Of a stretch of DNA of 64,000 nt, positions 8,506 to 16,017 are shown in pieces. Every line of letters starts with the position of its first letter. The stretch's first letter is position 1. The notes below the pieces were generated by a model, which was not told the origin of the DNA, did not search any database, and saw nothing but the letters and a program-made list of their open reading frames with translations. A program made the position numbers and the translations under genes. The stretch is from an uncultured Roseobacter sp. (lineage in GTDB: Bacteria > Pseudomonadota > Alphaproteobacteria > Rhodobacterales > Rhodobacteraceae), in the NCBI RefSeq assembly GCF_947496515.1, contig NZ_CANMDB010000002.1, forward strand, positions 496,001 to 560,000, given 5' to 3'.

Positions 8506-9460
8506 CTATCTCAGATCCAACCGCCGCGAAGTGATCGCGGGCGTGGTGCTGATCGCCCTGCTGGCGAGCTATCTGGGCACGCATCCGCGCGGTGCCTCCA
8601 CCTATGTCCTGACGATCTGGGCCAACCAGTGCCTGATCCTCGGGTTGGCCGCCTGCGCCCAGTTCTTCGCCGTGGTCGTGCGGGGGATAGACCTGTCGGT
8701 CGGCGCGGTCATGGCGCTGACCAATTGCGTGGCCTCCTATGTGCTGGACGGCTCCGGCATCGGCATGGCCTTTGGCATGCTCGCGGTGGTCGGCGCAGGC
8801 GCGCTCTGCGGTCTGCTCAACGGGCTGATCATCGTCTACGGGCGCATTCAGCCCATTGTCGTCACGCTGGCCACCGCCTCCGTCTTCGTTGGCGCAGCCC
8901 TGCTGCTGCGCCCCACACCGGGCGGCGCGGTGAACTACGATCTGGCAGACGCCATCACGCTGGACGTCCTCGGCATCCCAACCGCGCTGATCATCACGGG
9001 CGTTGCGGTGCTGGGGTTCTGGCTGCCGTTCCGGCGCACCGGTCTTGGCCTGGGGCTCTACGCCCTTGGCTCGTCCGAGCAGGCGGCCTTTCAGTCGGGC
9101 ATCAACACCCGGCTCGTGCGTCTGGCCGCCTTTACGCTGGCGGGGCTCTTCGGCGGGCTGGCGGGCCTCTTCTACAGCTTTGTGACCACCACGGGCGACG
9201 CAGGCATCGCGTCAGGGTTCACGCTCAATTCCATCGCCGCTGTGGTCCTGGGCGGGGTATTGCTGCGCGGCGGCGTGGGCTCGCTGATCGGTGCGCTCGC
9301 AGGGGCGTTCATCCTCAAGACCATCGCCTCGCTGATGTTCTTCTCCGGCATCCCGTCGCTGGCCCAACCGCTGTTCGAGGGGATGATCCTCGCAACCGCC
9401 ATCGCCATCGGCGGCGCCGACATGCTGCGCGCCCGCAACAAGCTGGAGGTCTTTTCGTGA
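8498..9460 (+). CDS. CUT2 ABC transporter permease 1 (RbsC-like)
   Basis: The protein has 320 residues with about 8-10 hydrophobic segments and the RbsC/XylH-family signature around QFFAVVVRGIDLSVGAVMAL (the conserved GxDLSVG motif) and AGLFGGLAGLFYSF. The ATG at 8498 overlaps the ATPase stop by 8 bp, which supports this start. It forms the membrane channel together with the second, different permease encoded immediately after it; two distinct permeases are a common variant of this transporter class in alphaproteobacteria. Confidence 0.9.
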   Translation: MLDYLRSNRREVIAGVVLIALLASYLGTHPRGASTYVLTIWANQCLILGLAACAQFFAVVVRGIDLSVGAVMALTNCVASYVLDGSGIGMAFGMLAVVGAGALCGLLNGLIIVYGRIQPIVVTLATASVFVGAALLLRPTPGGAVNYDLADAITLDVLGIPTALIITGVAVLGFWLPFRRTGLGLGLYALGSSEQAAFQSGINTRLVRLAAFTLAGLFGGLAGLFYSFVTTTGDAGIASGFTLNSIAAVVLGGVLLRGGVGSLIGALAGAFILKTIASLMFFSGIPSLAQPLFEGMILATAIAIGGADMLRARNKLEVFS

Positions 9461-10404
9461 TGGGTCGCGCTCTCTCCATCGACAGTCTGATGCCCTACTT
9501 CGGGGTGGTGCTGCTGATCATCGCGGGCAGCTTTCTCTTTCCGCAGGTGCTGAGCGCGGACTACCTGACGCAGCAGCTGCAAATCGCGGCCTTCCTGGGG
9601 CTGCTCGCCACTGGCGCCACGGTTGTCATCCTGCTGGGACATATTGATCTGTCGGTGCCCTGGGTGCTGACCGGTGCCGCGATCCTCTCCACCGCACTGG
9701 TGGGCTCCGGCAACCCGGTGCTGAGCGCGCTGGCCGTACCGGCAGCGCTGGCATTCGGCGCGTTGATCGGGGTGATCAACGGCATCGGCGTGGCCATCCT
9801 GCGCATTCCGTCCATGGTCTGGACACTGGCGGTGAACTCCATGCTGCTGGGTCTGGCGGTGCTGAATACCGGCGGGTTCAACCCGCGCGGCGAATCCAGC
9901 GCGCTGATGATCACCATGGCGTCAGGCGATCTGCTGGGCCTGCCCGTCAGCTTTCTGATCTGGATCGCGGTCTCCGCAGCCCTCGCCTATTTCCTGACCC
10001 GCACGCCCTTTGGCCGCTACCTGCGCGCCATCGGGTTCAACGAAAAGGCCACTTTCCTGTCGGGCGTCTCCACGCCCTCGGTCGTGTTCGCGGCCTTCGC
10101 CATCGCGGGCATGTGCTCTGCCTTGGGCGGTGTGCTGCTGGCGGGATACGCAAACCAGGCCTACCAAAGTATGGGCGATCCGTTCCTTCTGCCCACCATC
10201 GCTGCGGTCGTGATCGGCGGCACGTCGATCCTCGGCGGGCGCGGCGGGCTTTTTGGCACCATTGGCGGTGCGCTCTTTATCACGCTGCTGACTTCGATCC
10301 TGTCGGTCATGCAGATTGACGACGCCTGGCGTAACATCATCTTTGGGGTCATCATCCTCGCGATGCTGTTGTTCCAGACCTTGCGCAAGGGGGCCGCCCC
10401 ATGA
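9460..10404 (+). CDS. CUT2 ABC transporter permease 2 (RbsC-like)
   Basis: The protein has 314 residues, all hydrophobic helices with the GHIDLSVPWVL signature of ribose-type permeases and a C-terminal GGTSILGGRGGLFGTIGGAL block, the usual cytoplasmic coupling region. The ATG at 9460 overlaps the preceding stop (TGATG), so the two permeases are translationally coupled. It is paralogous to the previous gene and presumably forms a heterodimer with it. The end overlaps the lactonase start by ATGA. Confidence 0.9.
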   Translation: MGRALSIDSLMPYFGVVLLIIAGSFLFPQVLSADYLTQQLQIAAFLGLLATGATVVILLGHIDLSVPWVLTGAAILSTALVGSGNPVLSALAVPAALAFGALIGVINGIGVAILRIPSMVWTLAVNSMLLGLAVLNTGGFNPRGESSALMITMASGDLLGLPVSFLIWIAVSAALAYFLTRTPFGRYLRAIGFNEKATFLSGVSTPSVVFAAFAIAGMCSALGGVLLAGYANQAYQSMGDPFLLPTIAAVVIGGTSILGGRGGLFGTIGGALFITLLTSILSVMQIDDAWRNIIFGVIILAMLLFQTLRKGAAP

Positions 10405-11357
10405 CTGCCGCTCATTTCATCACCGTTGATCCGCAGTTCGAGGCTTTTGTCGACACGACCCGCCCACCCGAGCAGATTGCCGATGGCTGCGTCTGGACCG
10501 AAGGGCCCGTGTGGCTGGACGGTCAGCTGTTCTTCAATGACATCCCCAACAAGCGGATGATGCGCTGGACCGAAGCCGACGGCGTTCAGGTGGCACTCGC
10601 CAACAGTGAGTTTGCCAACGGCAATACGCTCGATCTGACCGGTCAGATGGTCTCCTGTGAGCATGGCGGGCGGCGCGTGATCCGGCGGCGCGACCCGCGC
10701 GATCCGCAGACGGTCGAGGTGATCGCCGAGCACTATGAGGGAGGGCGTCTGAACTCTCCCAATGATGTGGTGGTGCGCTCGGACGGTTCGGTGTGGTTCA
10801 CGGATCCGCCCTACGGCATCAACTCCGATATCGAAGGTTACCCGGCCGAGAGCGAGCAGCGGGGATGTTTCGTCTACTGTGCAACGCTGGATGGTAGCCT
10901 GCATGCGGTGGCAACTGATTTCGACAAGCCCAACGGACTTGCGTTTTCCCCGGATGAACGGCGTCTCTACGTCGCCGATTCCGGTGCCATCAAGGGTGCG
11001 AGCTTTCCCGGCATCGACTATGATCTGCCCCACCATATCCGCGTTTTCGACGTGGATGGGATCACGCTGTCGAACCCGCGGGTCTTTGCCGTCATCGCCC
11101 CCGGCGTGCCGGATGGGTTCCGGGTTGATCACGAGGGGTTCGTCTGGACCTCCGCGCTCGACGGGATCCACTGCCTGTCGCCCCAGGGTGCGCTGATCGG
11201 AAAGATCTGGCTGCCGCAGCAAACCTCCAATATCTGTTTCGGGGGCGATACCGGCCAGACGATGTTCATCACCTCCTCGGACAAGGTCTACCGGGTCAAC
11301 AGCACCCGGCGCGATGCGTCACATGTTCTGAGAGATCCCGGAAGGAAACCGATATGA
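10401..11357 (+). CDS. SMP-30/gluconolactonase-family lactonase
   Basis: The protein has 318 residues in the six-bladed beta-propeller SMP-30 family. The expected metal-ligand regions are visible: the Glu in WTEGPVWLDG, the Asn in GRLNSPNDVVV with the following WFTDPPYGI block, and the Asp in KPNGLAFSPDERRLYVADSG. These enzymes open sugar lactones with a divalent metal. In this operon the natural substrate is likely to be a four-carbon (threono- or erythrono-) lactone taken up by the co-encoded transporter and hydrolysed to the acid oxidised by the next enzyme. No signal peptide, so cytoplasmic. Confidence 0.85.
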   Translation: MTAAHFITVDPQFEAFVDTTRPPEQIADGCVWTEGPVWLDGQLFFNDIPNKRMMRWTEADGVQVALANSEFANGNTLDLTGQMVSCEHGGRRVIRRRDPRDPQTVEVIAEHYEGGRLNSPNDVVVRSDGSVWFTDPPYGINSDIEGYPAESEQRGCFVYCATLDGSLHAVATDFDKPNGLAFSPDERRLYVADSGAIKGASFPGIDYDLPHHIRVFDVDGITLSNPRVFAVIAPGVPDGFRVDHEGFVWTSALDGIHCLSPQGALIGKIWLPQQTSNICFGGDTGQTMFITSSDKVYRVNSTRRDASHVLRDPGRKPI

Positions 11358-12253
11358 AAACCACTGTAGCGGTCTTTGGCCTGGGCTCGATGGGCTACGG
11401 CATGGCCCAGTCCTGCCTGCGCGCGGGTCTCGATGTCTACGGCTTCGACGTCGCGGCTGAGCCTGTCGCGCGGTTCGCAGCAGACGGCGGCAAGACCGGC
11501 CCCCTTGCGGAGGTGGCGCCGACGCTCGGTGCAGCCGTTGTGGTCGTGCTGAACGCAGCACAGGTGGAAAGCGTGCTCTTTGGCTCGGACGGCATCGTGC
11601 CGCATCTGCAGGCAGGCACGGTCGTCCTGGCCTGCGCCACTGTCCCGCCGGAGTTTGCCAGGGACATGGCCGCCCGCTGTGCTGCGGCAGGTGTGCTTTA
11701 CCTAGACGCGCCCATTTCCGGTGGCTCCGTCAAGGCGGCGGAGGGCAGGTTGAGCATCATGGCCTCCGGCAGCGCGGAGGCTTTCGCCGCTGCCGAAACC
11801 ATCCTGAATGCCACCTCAGAGACTGTCTTTCGCCTGGGCGATGCGGCGGGCGCGGGCTCCGCCATGAAGGCGGTGAACCAGTTGCTGGCCGGTGTCCACA
11901 TCGCCACCATGGCCGAAGCCCTGACGTTCGGCGTGACGCAAGGCATTGCGCCCGAGACCTTTGTCAATGTCATCACCAGATGCGCAGGCACCTCCTGGAT
12001 GCTGGAGAACCGCGCGCCGCATATCGTGGCGGGGGACTACACACCCCACAGCCAGGTCACCATTTGGCCCAAGGATCTGGGCATCGTGCTGGAAACGGCC
12101 AAGGCCTCCGGCTTTCAGGCGCCCATCACGGAAACAGCGCTCGCCCAATACATGCGCGCGGTGGACATGGGGCTGGGGGGCGAGGATGACGCGGCGGTGG
12201 CCAAGGTCTATGCCGAGCAGGCGGGCGTCTCCCTGCCCGAGGGCACATCATGA
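11354..12253 (+). CDS. ltnD: L-threonate (tetronate) dehydrogenase, beta-hydroxyacid dehydrogenase family
   Basis: The protein has 299 residues. The N-terminal Rossmann motif GLGSMGYGMA, the substrate motif DAPISGGSVKAAEG and the catalytic-lysine motif AMKAVNQLLAG (in the helix after GAGS) place it in the 3-hydroxyisobutyrate dehydrogenase superfamily. Members next to otnK/otnC/otnI oxidise L-threonate or D-erythronate at C2 with NAD to 2-oxo-tetronate; which stereoisomer this one uses cannot be read from sequence, so the symbol is a best guess. ATGA overlap with the lactonase and with the kinase gene shows tight coupling. Confidence 0.82.
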   Translation: MKTTVAVFGLGSMGYGMAQSCLRAGLDVYGFDVAAEPVARFAADGGKTGPLAEVAPTLGAAVVVVLNAAQVESVLFGSDGIVPHLQAGTVVLACATVPPEFARDMAARCAAAGVLYLDAPISGGSVKAAEGRLSIMASGSAEAFAAAETILNATSETVFRLGDAAGAGSAMKAVNQLLAGVHIATMAEALTFGVTQGIAPETFVNVITRCAGTSWMLENRAPHIVAGDYTPHSQVTIWPKDLGIVLETAKASGFQAPITETALAQYMRAVDMGLGGEDDAAVAKVYAEQAGVSLPEGTS

Positions 12254-13482
12254 AGCTCGGCTGTATCGGCGACGATTTCACAGGCTCCAGCGATCTGGCC
12301 AATACGCTGGCCAAACAGGGCATGCGCGTGGTGCAATATAGCGGCATCCCCTCTCAACCGGCGGCCGCGGATGTGGAGGCGGGCGTTGTCTCGCTCAAGT
12401 CCCGCTCCATCAACCCCGCCGACGCGGTAGCACAGTCACTGGAGGCGCTGGCGTGGCTCAGGGCGCAGGGCTGCACACAGTTCTTTTTCAAATACTGCTC
12501 CACCTTCGATTCCACACCCGCGGGCAACATCGGCCCGGTTGCGGATGCGCTGGCAGAGGCGCTTGGCGCGGACAGGGTGATCGTCTGCCCCGCCTTTCCG
12601 GGCACGGGGCGGTCGGTCTATCAGGGGCATCTGTTTGTAAACGACACGCTGCTCAATGAAAGCGGGATGGAGAACCACCCGCTGACGCCCATGACAGACG
12701 CGGATCTACGGCGGTGGATAAGCTATCAGAGCAAGCACGAAATCGGCCATGTACCCGCGCAGACGGTCTTTGCCGGGTCGGACGCCATTGCCGCCGCTCT
12801 GGACGCACAGCACGCCGCGGGCAAGACACATATCGTCGTGGATGCCATTCGCGACGAAGATCTGATGCAGATCGGGGCCGCCGCAAAGAACCTTGCGTTG
12901 ATCACCGGCGGCTCCGGTATCGCGCTTGGCCTGCCCGCGAATTTCGGCTGCAGCCCGCAGACGCCCGACTGGCGGGAACAGCCGGGTCCGGCGCTGGCAC
13001 TCTCCGGCTCCTGCTCCACCGCGACGCGCGGTCAGGTCGCCCGGCACGCCGCATCCCATCCGGCCCGCGAGCTCTCCGCCGCAGAGATCATCGAGGCGCG
13101 CGTCACCCCGGCAGAGGTGCTCGACTGGGCGATGGCGGCAGGCGGCGTGCCACTTGTCTACAGTTCCGCCGACCCGGACGTGGTGAAATCCGTTCAGGAC
13201 CGCTTTGGCCGCGAGACCGCCGCAGCCGCGATCGAGACGTTCTTTGCTGATCTCGCCCGTCTCGCAACCGCCGCAGGCGTCACCCGGATCATCACCGCAG
13301 GCGGCGAAACCTCCGGCGCGGTGGTGGAAGCGCTGGATCTTGAGGAGCTGATCATCGGGCCCGAGATCGACCCGGGCGTGCCCGCCCTGCGCGCTGGCGC
13401 AGAGCTGGTCGTGGCACTCAAATCCGGCAACTTCGGAGCAGAGGATTTCTTTGAAAAAGCAGCCCGGGTTCTGGGCGGATGA
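12250..13482 (+). CDS. otnK: Four-carbon acid sugar kinase (OtnK, DUF1537 family)
   Basis: The protein has 410 residues. The DUF1537 family was shown to be ATP-dependent tetronate kinases. The N-terminal domain starts with the characteristic GCIGDDFTGSSDLANTLA motif, and the nucleotide-binding C-terminal domain includes LALSGSCSTATRGQV and the glycine-rich RIITAGGETSGAVVEAL. It phosphorylates 3-oxo-tetronate at C4. It sits between the dehydrogenase and the aldolase/decarboxylase with ATGA overlaps on both sides, exactly the gene set of the threonate/erythronate pathways. Confidence 0.93.
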   Translation: MKLGCIGDDFTGSSDLANTLAKQGMRVVQYSGIPSQPAAADVEAGVVSLKSRSINPADAVAQSLEALAWLRAQGCTQFFFKYCSTFDSTPAGNIGPVADALAEALGADRVIVCPAFPGTGRSVYQGHLFVNDTLLNESGMENHPLTPMTDADLRRWISYQSKHEIGHVPAQTVFAGSDAIAAALDAQHAAGKTHIVVDAIRDEDLMQIGAAAKNLALITGGSGIALGLPANFGCSPQTPDWREQPGPALALSGSCSTATRGQVARHAASHPARELSAAEIIEARVTPAEVLDWAMAAGGVPLVYSSADPDVVKSVQDRFGRETAAAAIETFFADLARLATAAGVTRIITAGGETSGAVVEALDLEELIIGPEIDPGVPALRAGAELVVALKSGNFGAEDFFEKAARVLGG

Positions 13483-14126
13483 GCGAGGCGAAGCTGCGCG
13501 AAAGCATCTGCCTGCTGGCGCGCTCGCTCTATGACCGGGGGCTGACCCACGGCTCCACCGGCAATATCTCCTCGCGGACGGAGGACGGCGGGCTGCTGGT
13601 CTCGCCCACGGGGACCAGCTTTGGCCGTCTGGATCCCGCACGGCTCAGCCGGTTCGACGCCGAAGGCCGGTTGATCAACGGCGACCCGCCCACCAAGGAG
13701 ATGCCGCTTCATTCAGCGTTTTACGATACGCGCAGCACGGCGGGCGCGGTCGTGCACCTGCATTCCTGCCACTCGGTTGCGCTGTCCCTGCTCCCCGACA
13801 ATGACGAGGACAGCTTTCTGCCGCCGCTGACACCCTATGCGGTGATGCAGCTGGGCCGGGTCAAGCTACTGCCCTTCTTCGTTCCGGGCGATCCCGCGAT
13901 GGGGGATGCGGTGCGCGGGCTGGCGGGCAAACGGGCGGCGGTGATGCTCGCCAATCACGGCCCCGTGGTTGCGGGAAAAACAATCGAGGCCGCCTGCAAT
14001 GCCATCGAAGAGCTGGAGGCCACCGCGCGGCTCGCGTTGATGATGCGCGGTCTCCCGGCTCAGGCGCTGTCACCGGCGCAGATCTCTCAGGTGGTGACGA
14101 AATTTGATGTGGAGTGGGATACATGA
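13479..14126 (+). CDS. otnC: 3-oxo-tetronate 4-phosphate decarboxylase (OtnC, class II aldolase family)
   Basis: The protein has 215 residues in the class II aldolase/adducin family. Motifs are THGSTGNIS near the N-terminus, the catalytic Glu in KEMPLHSAFY, the zinc histidines in VVHLHSCHS and a third His in ANHGPVVAG. In this operon type the enzyme decarboxylates 3-oxo-tetronate 4-phosphate to dihydroxyacetone phosphate and carbon dioxide, delivering carbon to central metabolism. It overlaps the kinase and isomerase genes by ATGA junctions. Confidence 0.92.
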   Translation: MSEAKLRESICLLARSLYDRGLTHGSTGNISSRTEDGGLLVSPTGTSFGRLDPARLSRFDAEGRLINGDPPTKEMPLHSAFYDTRSTAGAVVHLHSCHSVALSLLPDNDEDSFLPPLTPYAVMQLGRVKLLPFFVPGDPAMGDAVRGLAGKRAAVMLANHGPVVAGKTIEAACNAIEELEATARLALMMRGLPAQALSPAQISQVVTKFDVEWDT

Positions 14127-14869
14127 CCCGATTTTCAGCCAACCTGGGCTTTTTGTGGAACGACCGACCGCTGCCCGAGGCGATCCGGGCCGCGCATGCC
14201 GCAGGTTTCGCCGCCGTAGAATGTCACTGGCCCTACGCAACACCCGCCGAGGAGGTCCGCGCCACGCTGGAGGCCACGGGCCTGCCCATGCTCGGGCTCA
14301 ACACCCTGCGCGGCAAGCCGGGCGAAAACGGGCTCGCCGCCCTTCCCGGGCGCGAGGCCGAAGCGCGCGCGGCGATAGATCAGGCCATCGACTATGCGAA
14401 TGCGACGGACACTGGCGCGATCCACGTCATGGCCGGTTTTGCCCAGGGTGAAGAGGCGCGGCATTGCTTTGAAGCGAACCTTGCCTATGCCGCAGAGCGC
14501 ACGGAGCGGATGATCCTGATAGAGCCGCTCAATCGCCACGACGCCCCTGGATACTTCCTGCAGACCACCGATCAGGCCCGCGAGATCATCGGCACCGTCG
14601 ACGCGCCCAATCTCAAGCTGATGTTCGATTGCTATCACGTTGGCCGGACCGAAGGCGACGTGATGACCCGGCTCAGCGATCTGCTGTCGGTGATCGGCCA
14701 TATCCAGTTTGCCGCGGTGCCCGACCGCGGTGTGCCGGACCATGGCGAGCTGAACTACGCCGAGATATTCGCCCACATCGCGACGCTCGGATGGGACACG
14801 CCGCTTGGTGCGGAGTTCAAGCCCGCTGCGCCCGAGGACATCACCGGTTGGATTGCCTCCGTCACGTGA
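14123..14869 (+). CDS. otnI: 2-oxo-tetronate isomerase (OtnI, hydroxypyruvate isomerase family)
   Basis: The protein has 248 residues in the xylose-isomerase-like TIM-barrel family. Signatures include RFSANLGFLWNDRPLPEAI at the N-terminus, the metal/catalytic Glu in ILIEPLNRHDAPGYFL, and KLMFDCYHVGRTEGD, GHIQFAAVPDRG and the C-terminal GAEFKP. It interconverts 2-oxo- and 3-oxo-tetronate between the dehydrogenase and kinase steps. The ATG at 14123 is chosen for its ATGA overlap with otnC; an in-frame ATG 9 bp earlier is less likely. Last gene of the operon. Confidence 0.9.
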   Translation: MTRFSANLGFLWNDRPLPEAIRAAHAAGFAAVECHWPYATPAEEVRATLEATGLPMLGLNTLRGKPGENGLAALPGREAEARAAIDQAIDYANATDTGAIHVMAGFAQGEEARHCFEANLAYAAERTERMILIEPLNRHDAPGYFLQTTDQAREIIGTVDAPNLKLMFDCYHVGRTEGDVMTRLSDLLSVIGHIQFAAVPDRGVPDHGELNYAEIFAHIATLGWDTPLGAEFKPAAPEDITGWIASVT

Positions 14870-14935
14870 CGCCGAACCGGCACGCCGACCAGTAATAATC
14901 TTTGCAGCTTTGCCGGTGTCGCGCAGGACACCTCA

Positions 14936-14959
14936 GCATTGCCTCCTCAGAGGCAATGC
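14936..14959 (+). terminator. Hairpin after the tetronate operon
   Basis: A perfect 10-bp stem (GCATTGCCTC / GAGGCAATGC) with a 4-nt loop lies 66 bp after the otnI stop. There is no T-run, so it is either a weak intrinsic terminator or a 3'-end protecting hairpin. The rest of 14870-15186 holds no gene; its last part contains the candidate MarR operator and an AT-rich promoter-like stretch. Confidence 0.55.
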
Positions 14960-15154
14960 CCAACCGCACGACCCTATCCGAGACACAGTAGAACGCACCG
15001 CCACAGCGCAGCAGCCAATACCGCTGTCACCCGACCGGTTTCGGCTCTTTGCTCAACAATCTGGCGCTGGTCGAGCTGATCTAAAAATCACCCGGAGCGG
15101 ACCGCCCGTGCCGCACCAAGAAGTGTTGACAGAAAATTAAATTCGCTCATATCA

Positions 15155-15166
15155 TTCGTATACAAA
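15155..15166. promoter_or_regulatory. Candidate MarR operator upstream of the molybdenum-hydroxylase operon
   Basis: TTCGTATACAAA is a near-palindrome centred on GTATAC, 20 bp upstream of the first gene's start. A copy with one base changed, TTCGTATGCAAA, stands 20 bp upstream of the divergent enamidase gene at 23951-23962. The MarR gene between them is the obvious candidate binder. Confidence 0.55.
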
Positions 15167-15186
15167 CAAAACTGGCCGGAGGACGT

Positions 15187-16017
15187 GTGAGCTTTTACAG
15201 ACCTGATCATTTGTCCGATGCGCTGGAGATCGCCGCGCAGGGCCCCGGGAAGATCGTCGCAGGCGGGACCGACCTCTACCCCTCCGCCAAGCAGGGTCAG
15301 CGACCGGAGTTTTATCTGGACATCACGGCCGTTCAGGAACTGCGCAGGGTCCGTTTCACGCAAACAGGGACGCATATCGGTGCTGGTGTGACGTGGAGCG
15401 CGCTGGTCGCTGCCGACCTGCCGCCCGCCTTCGACGCGCTGAAAGCGGCGGCGCTGGAGATCGGCAGCGTGCAGATCCAGAACGCAGGCACCGTTGTCGG
15501 CAATCTCTGCAACGCCTCGCCCGCCGCAGACGGTGTACCCGCGCTGCTGGCGCTCGATGCGGCGGTGGAAATCCTCAGCACCGCGCGGGGGACCCGCATC
15601 GTCCCGCTTGATCGCTTCATCACCAATGTCCGGCAGACGGATCTGGCCGGGGACGAAATCGTCACCGGAATCCGGATCCCGCCACAACCCGGCAACATGC
15701 GGTCCGCCTTTGAGAAGCTGGGCAGCCGTCGCTATCTGGTGATCTCGATCTGCATGACGGCGGCGAACATCGCCTGCGATGATCAGGGCTGCATCGAGGA
15801 GGCGCGCATCGCCGTAGGCGCATGTTCCCCGGTCGCGCAGCGGTTGAGCACGCTGGAAGGGCGCCTGATCGGGCAGCGGCCCGCCGACATCGAGGTCACG
15901 CCCGAGGACCTGGCCCCGCTCTGCCCCATCAACGACGTGCGCGGCAGCGCTGCCTACCGGATGGATGTGGTCGCAGAACAGGTGGCGCGCGCCGTGCGAA
16001 AGGCAGCAGTGTCATGA
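15187..16017 (+). CDS. Molybdenum hydroxylase FAD-binding (medium) subunit
   Basis: The protein has 276 residues of the CoxM/XdhB type. FAD-binding motifs are IVAGGTDLYPSAK (about residues 22-34) and IQNAGTVVGNLCNASPAADG (about 98-117), and the CO-dehydrogenase flavoprotein C-terminal domain follows. It accepts electrons from the iron-sulfur clusters of the partner encoded next (ATGA overlap). The GTG start at 15187 is supported by GGAGG seven bases upstream. Context suggests a nicotinate-type ring hydroxylase, but the substrate cannot be told from this subunit. Confidence 0.9.
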   Translation: MSFYRPDHLSDALEIAAQGPGKIVAGGTDLYPSAKQGQRPEFYLDITAVQELRRVRFTQTGTHIGAGVTWSALVAADLPPAFDALKAAALEIGSVQIQNAGTVVGNLCNASPAADGVPALLALDAAVEILSTARGTRIVPLDRFITNVRQTDLAGDEIVTGIRIPPQPGNMRSAFEKLGSRRYLVISICMTAANIACDDQGCIEEARIAVGACSPVAQRLSTLEGRLIGQRPADIEVTPEDLAPLCPINDVRGSAAYRMDVVAEQVARAVRKAAVS

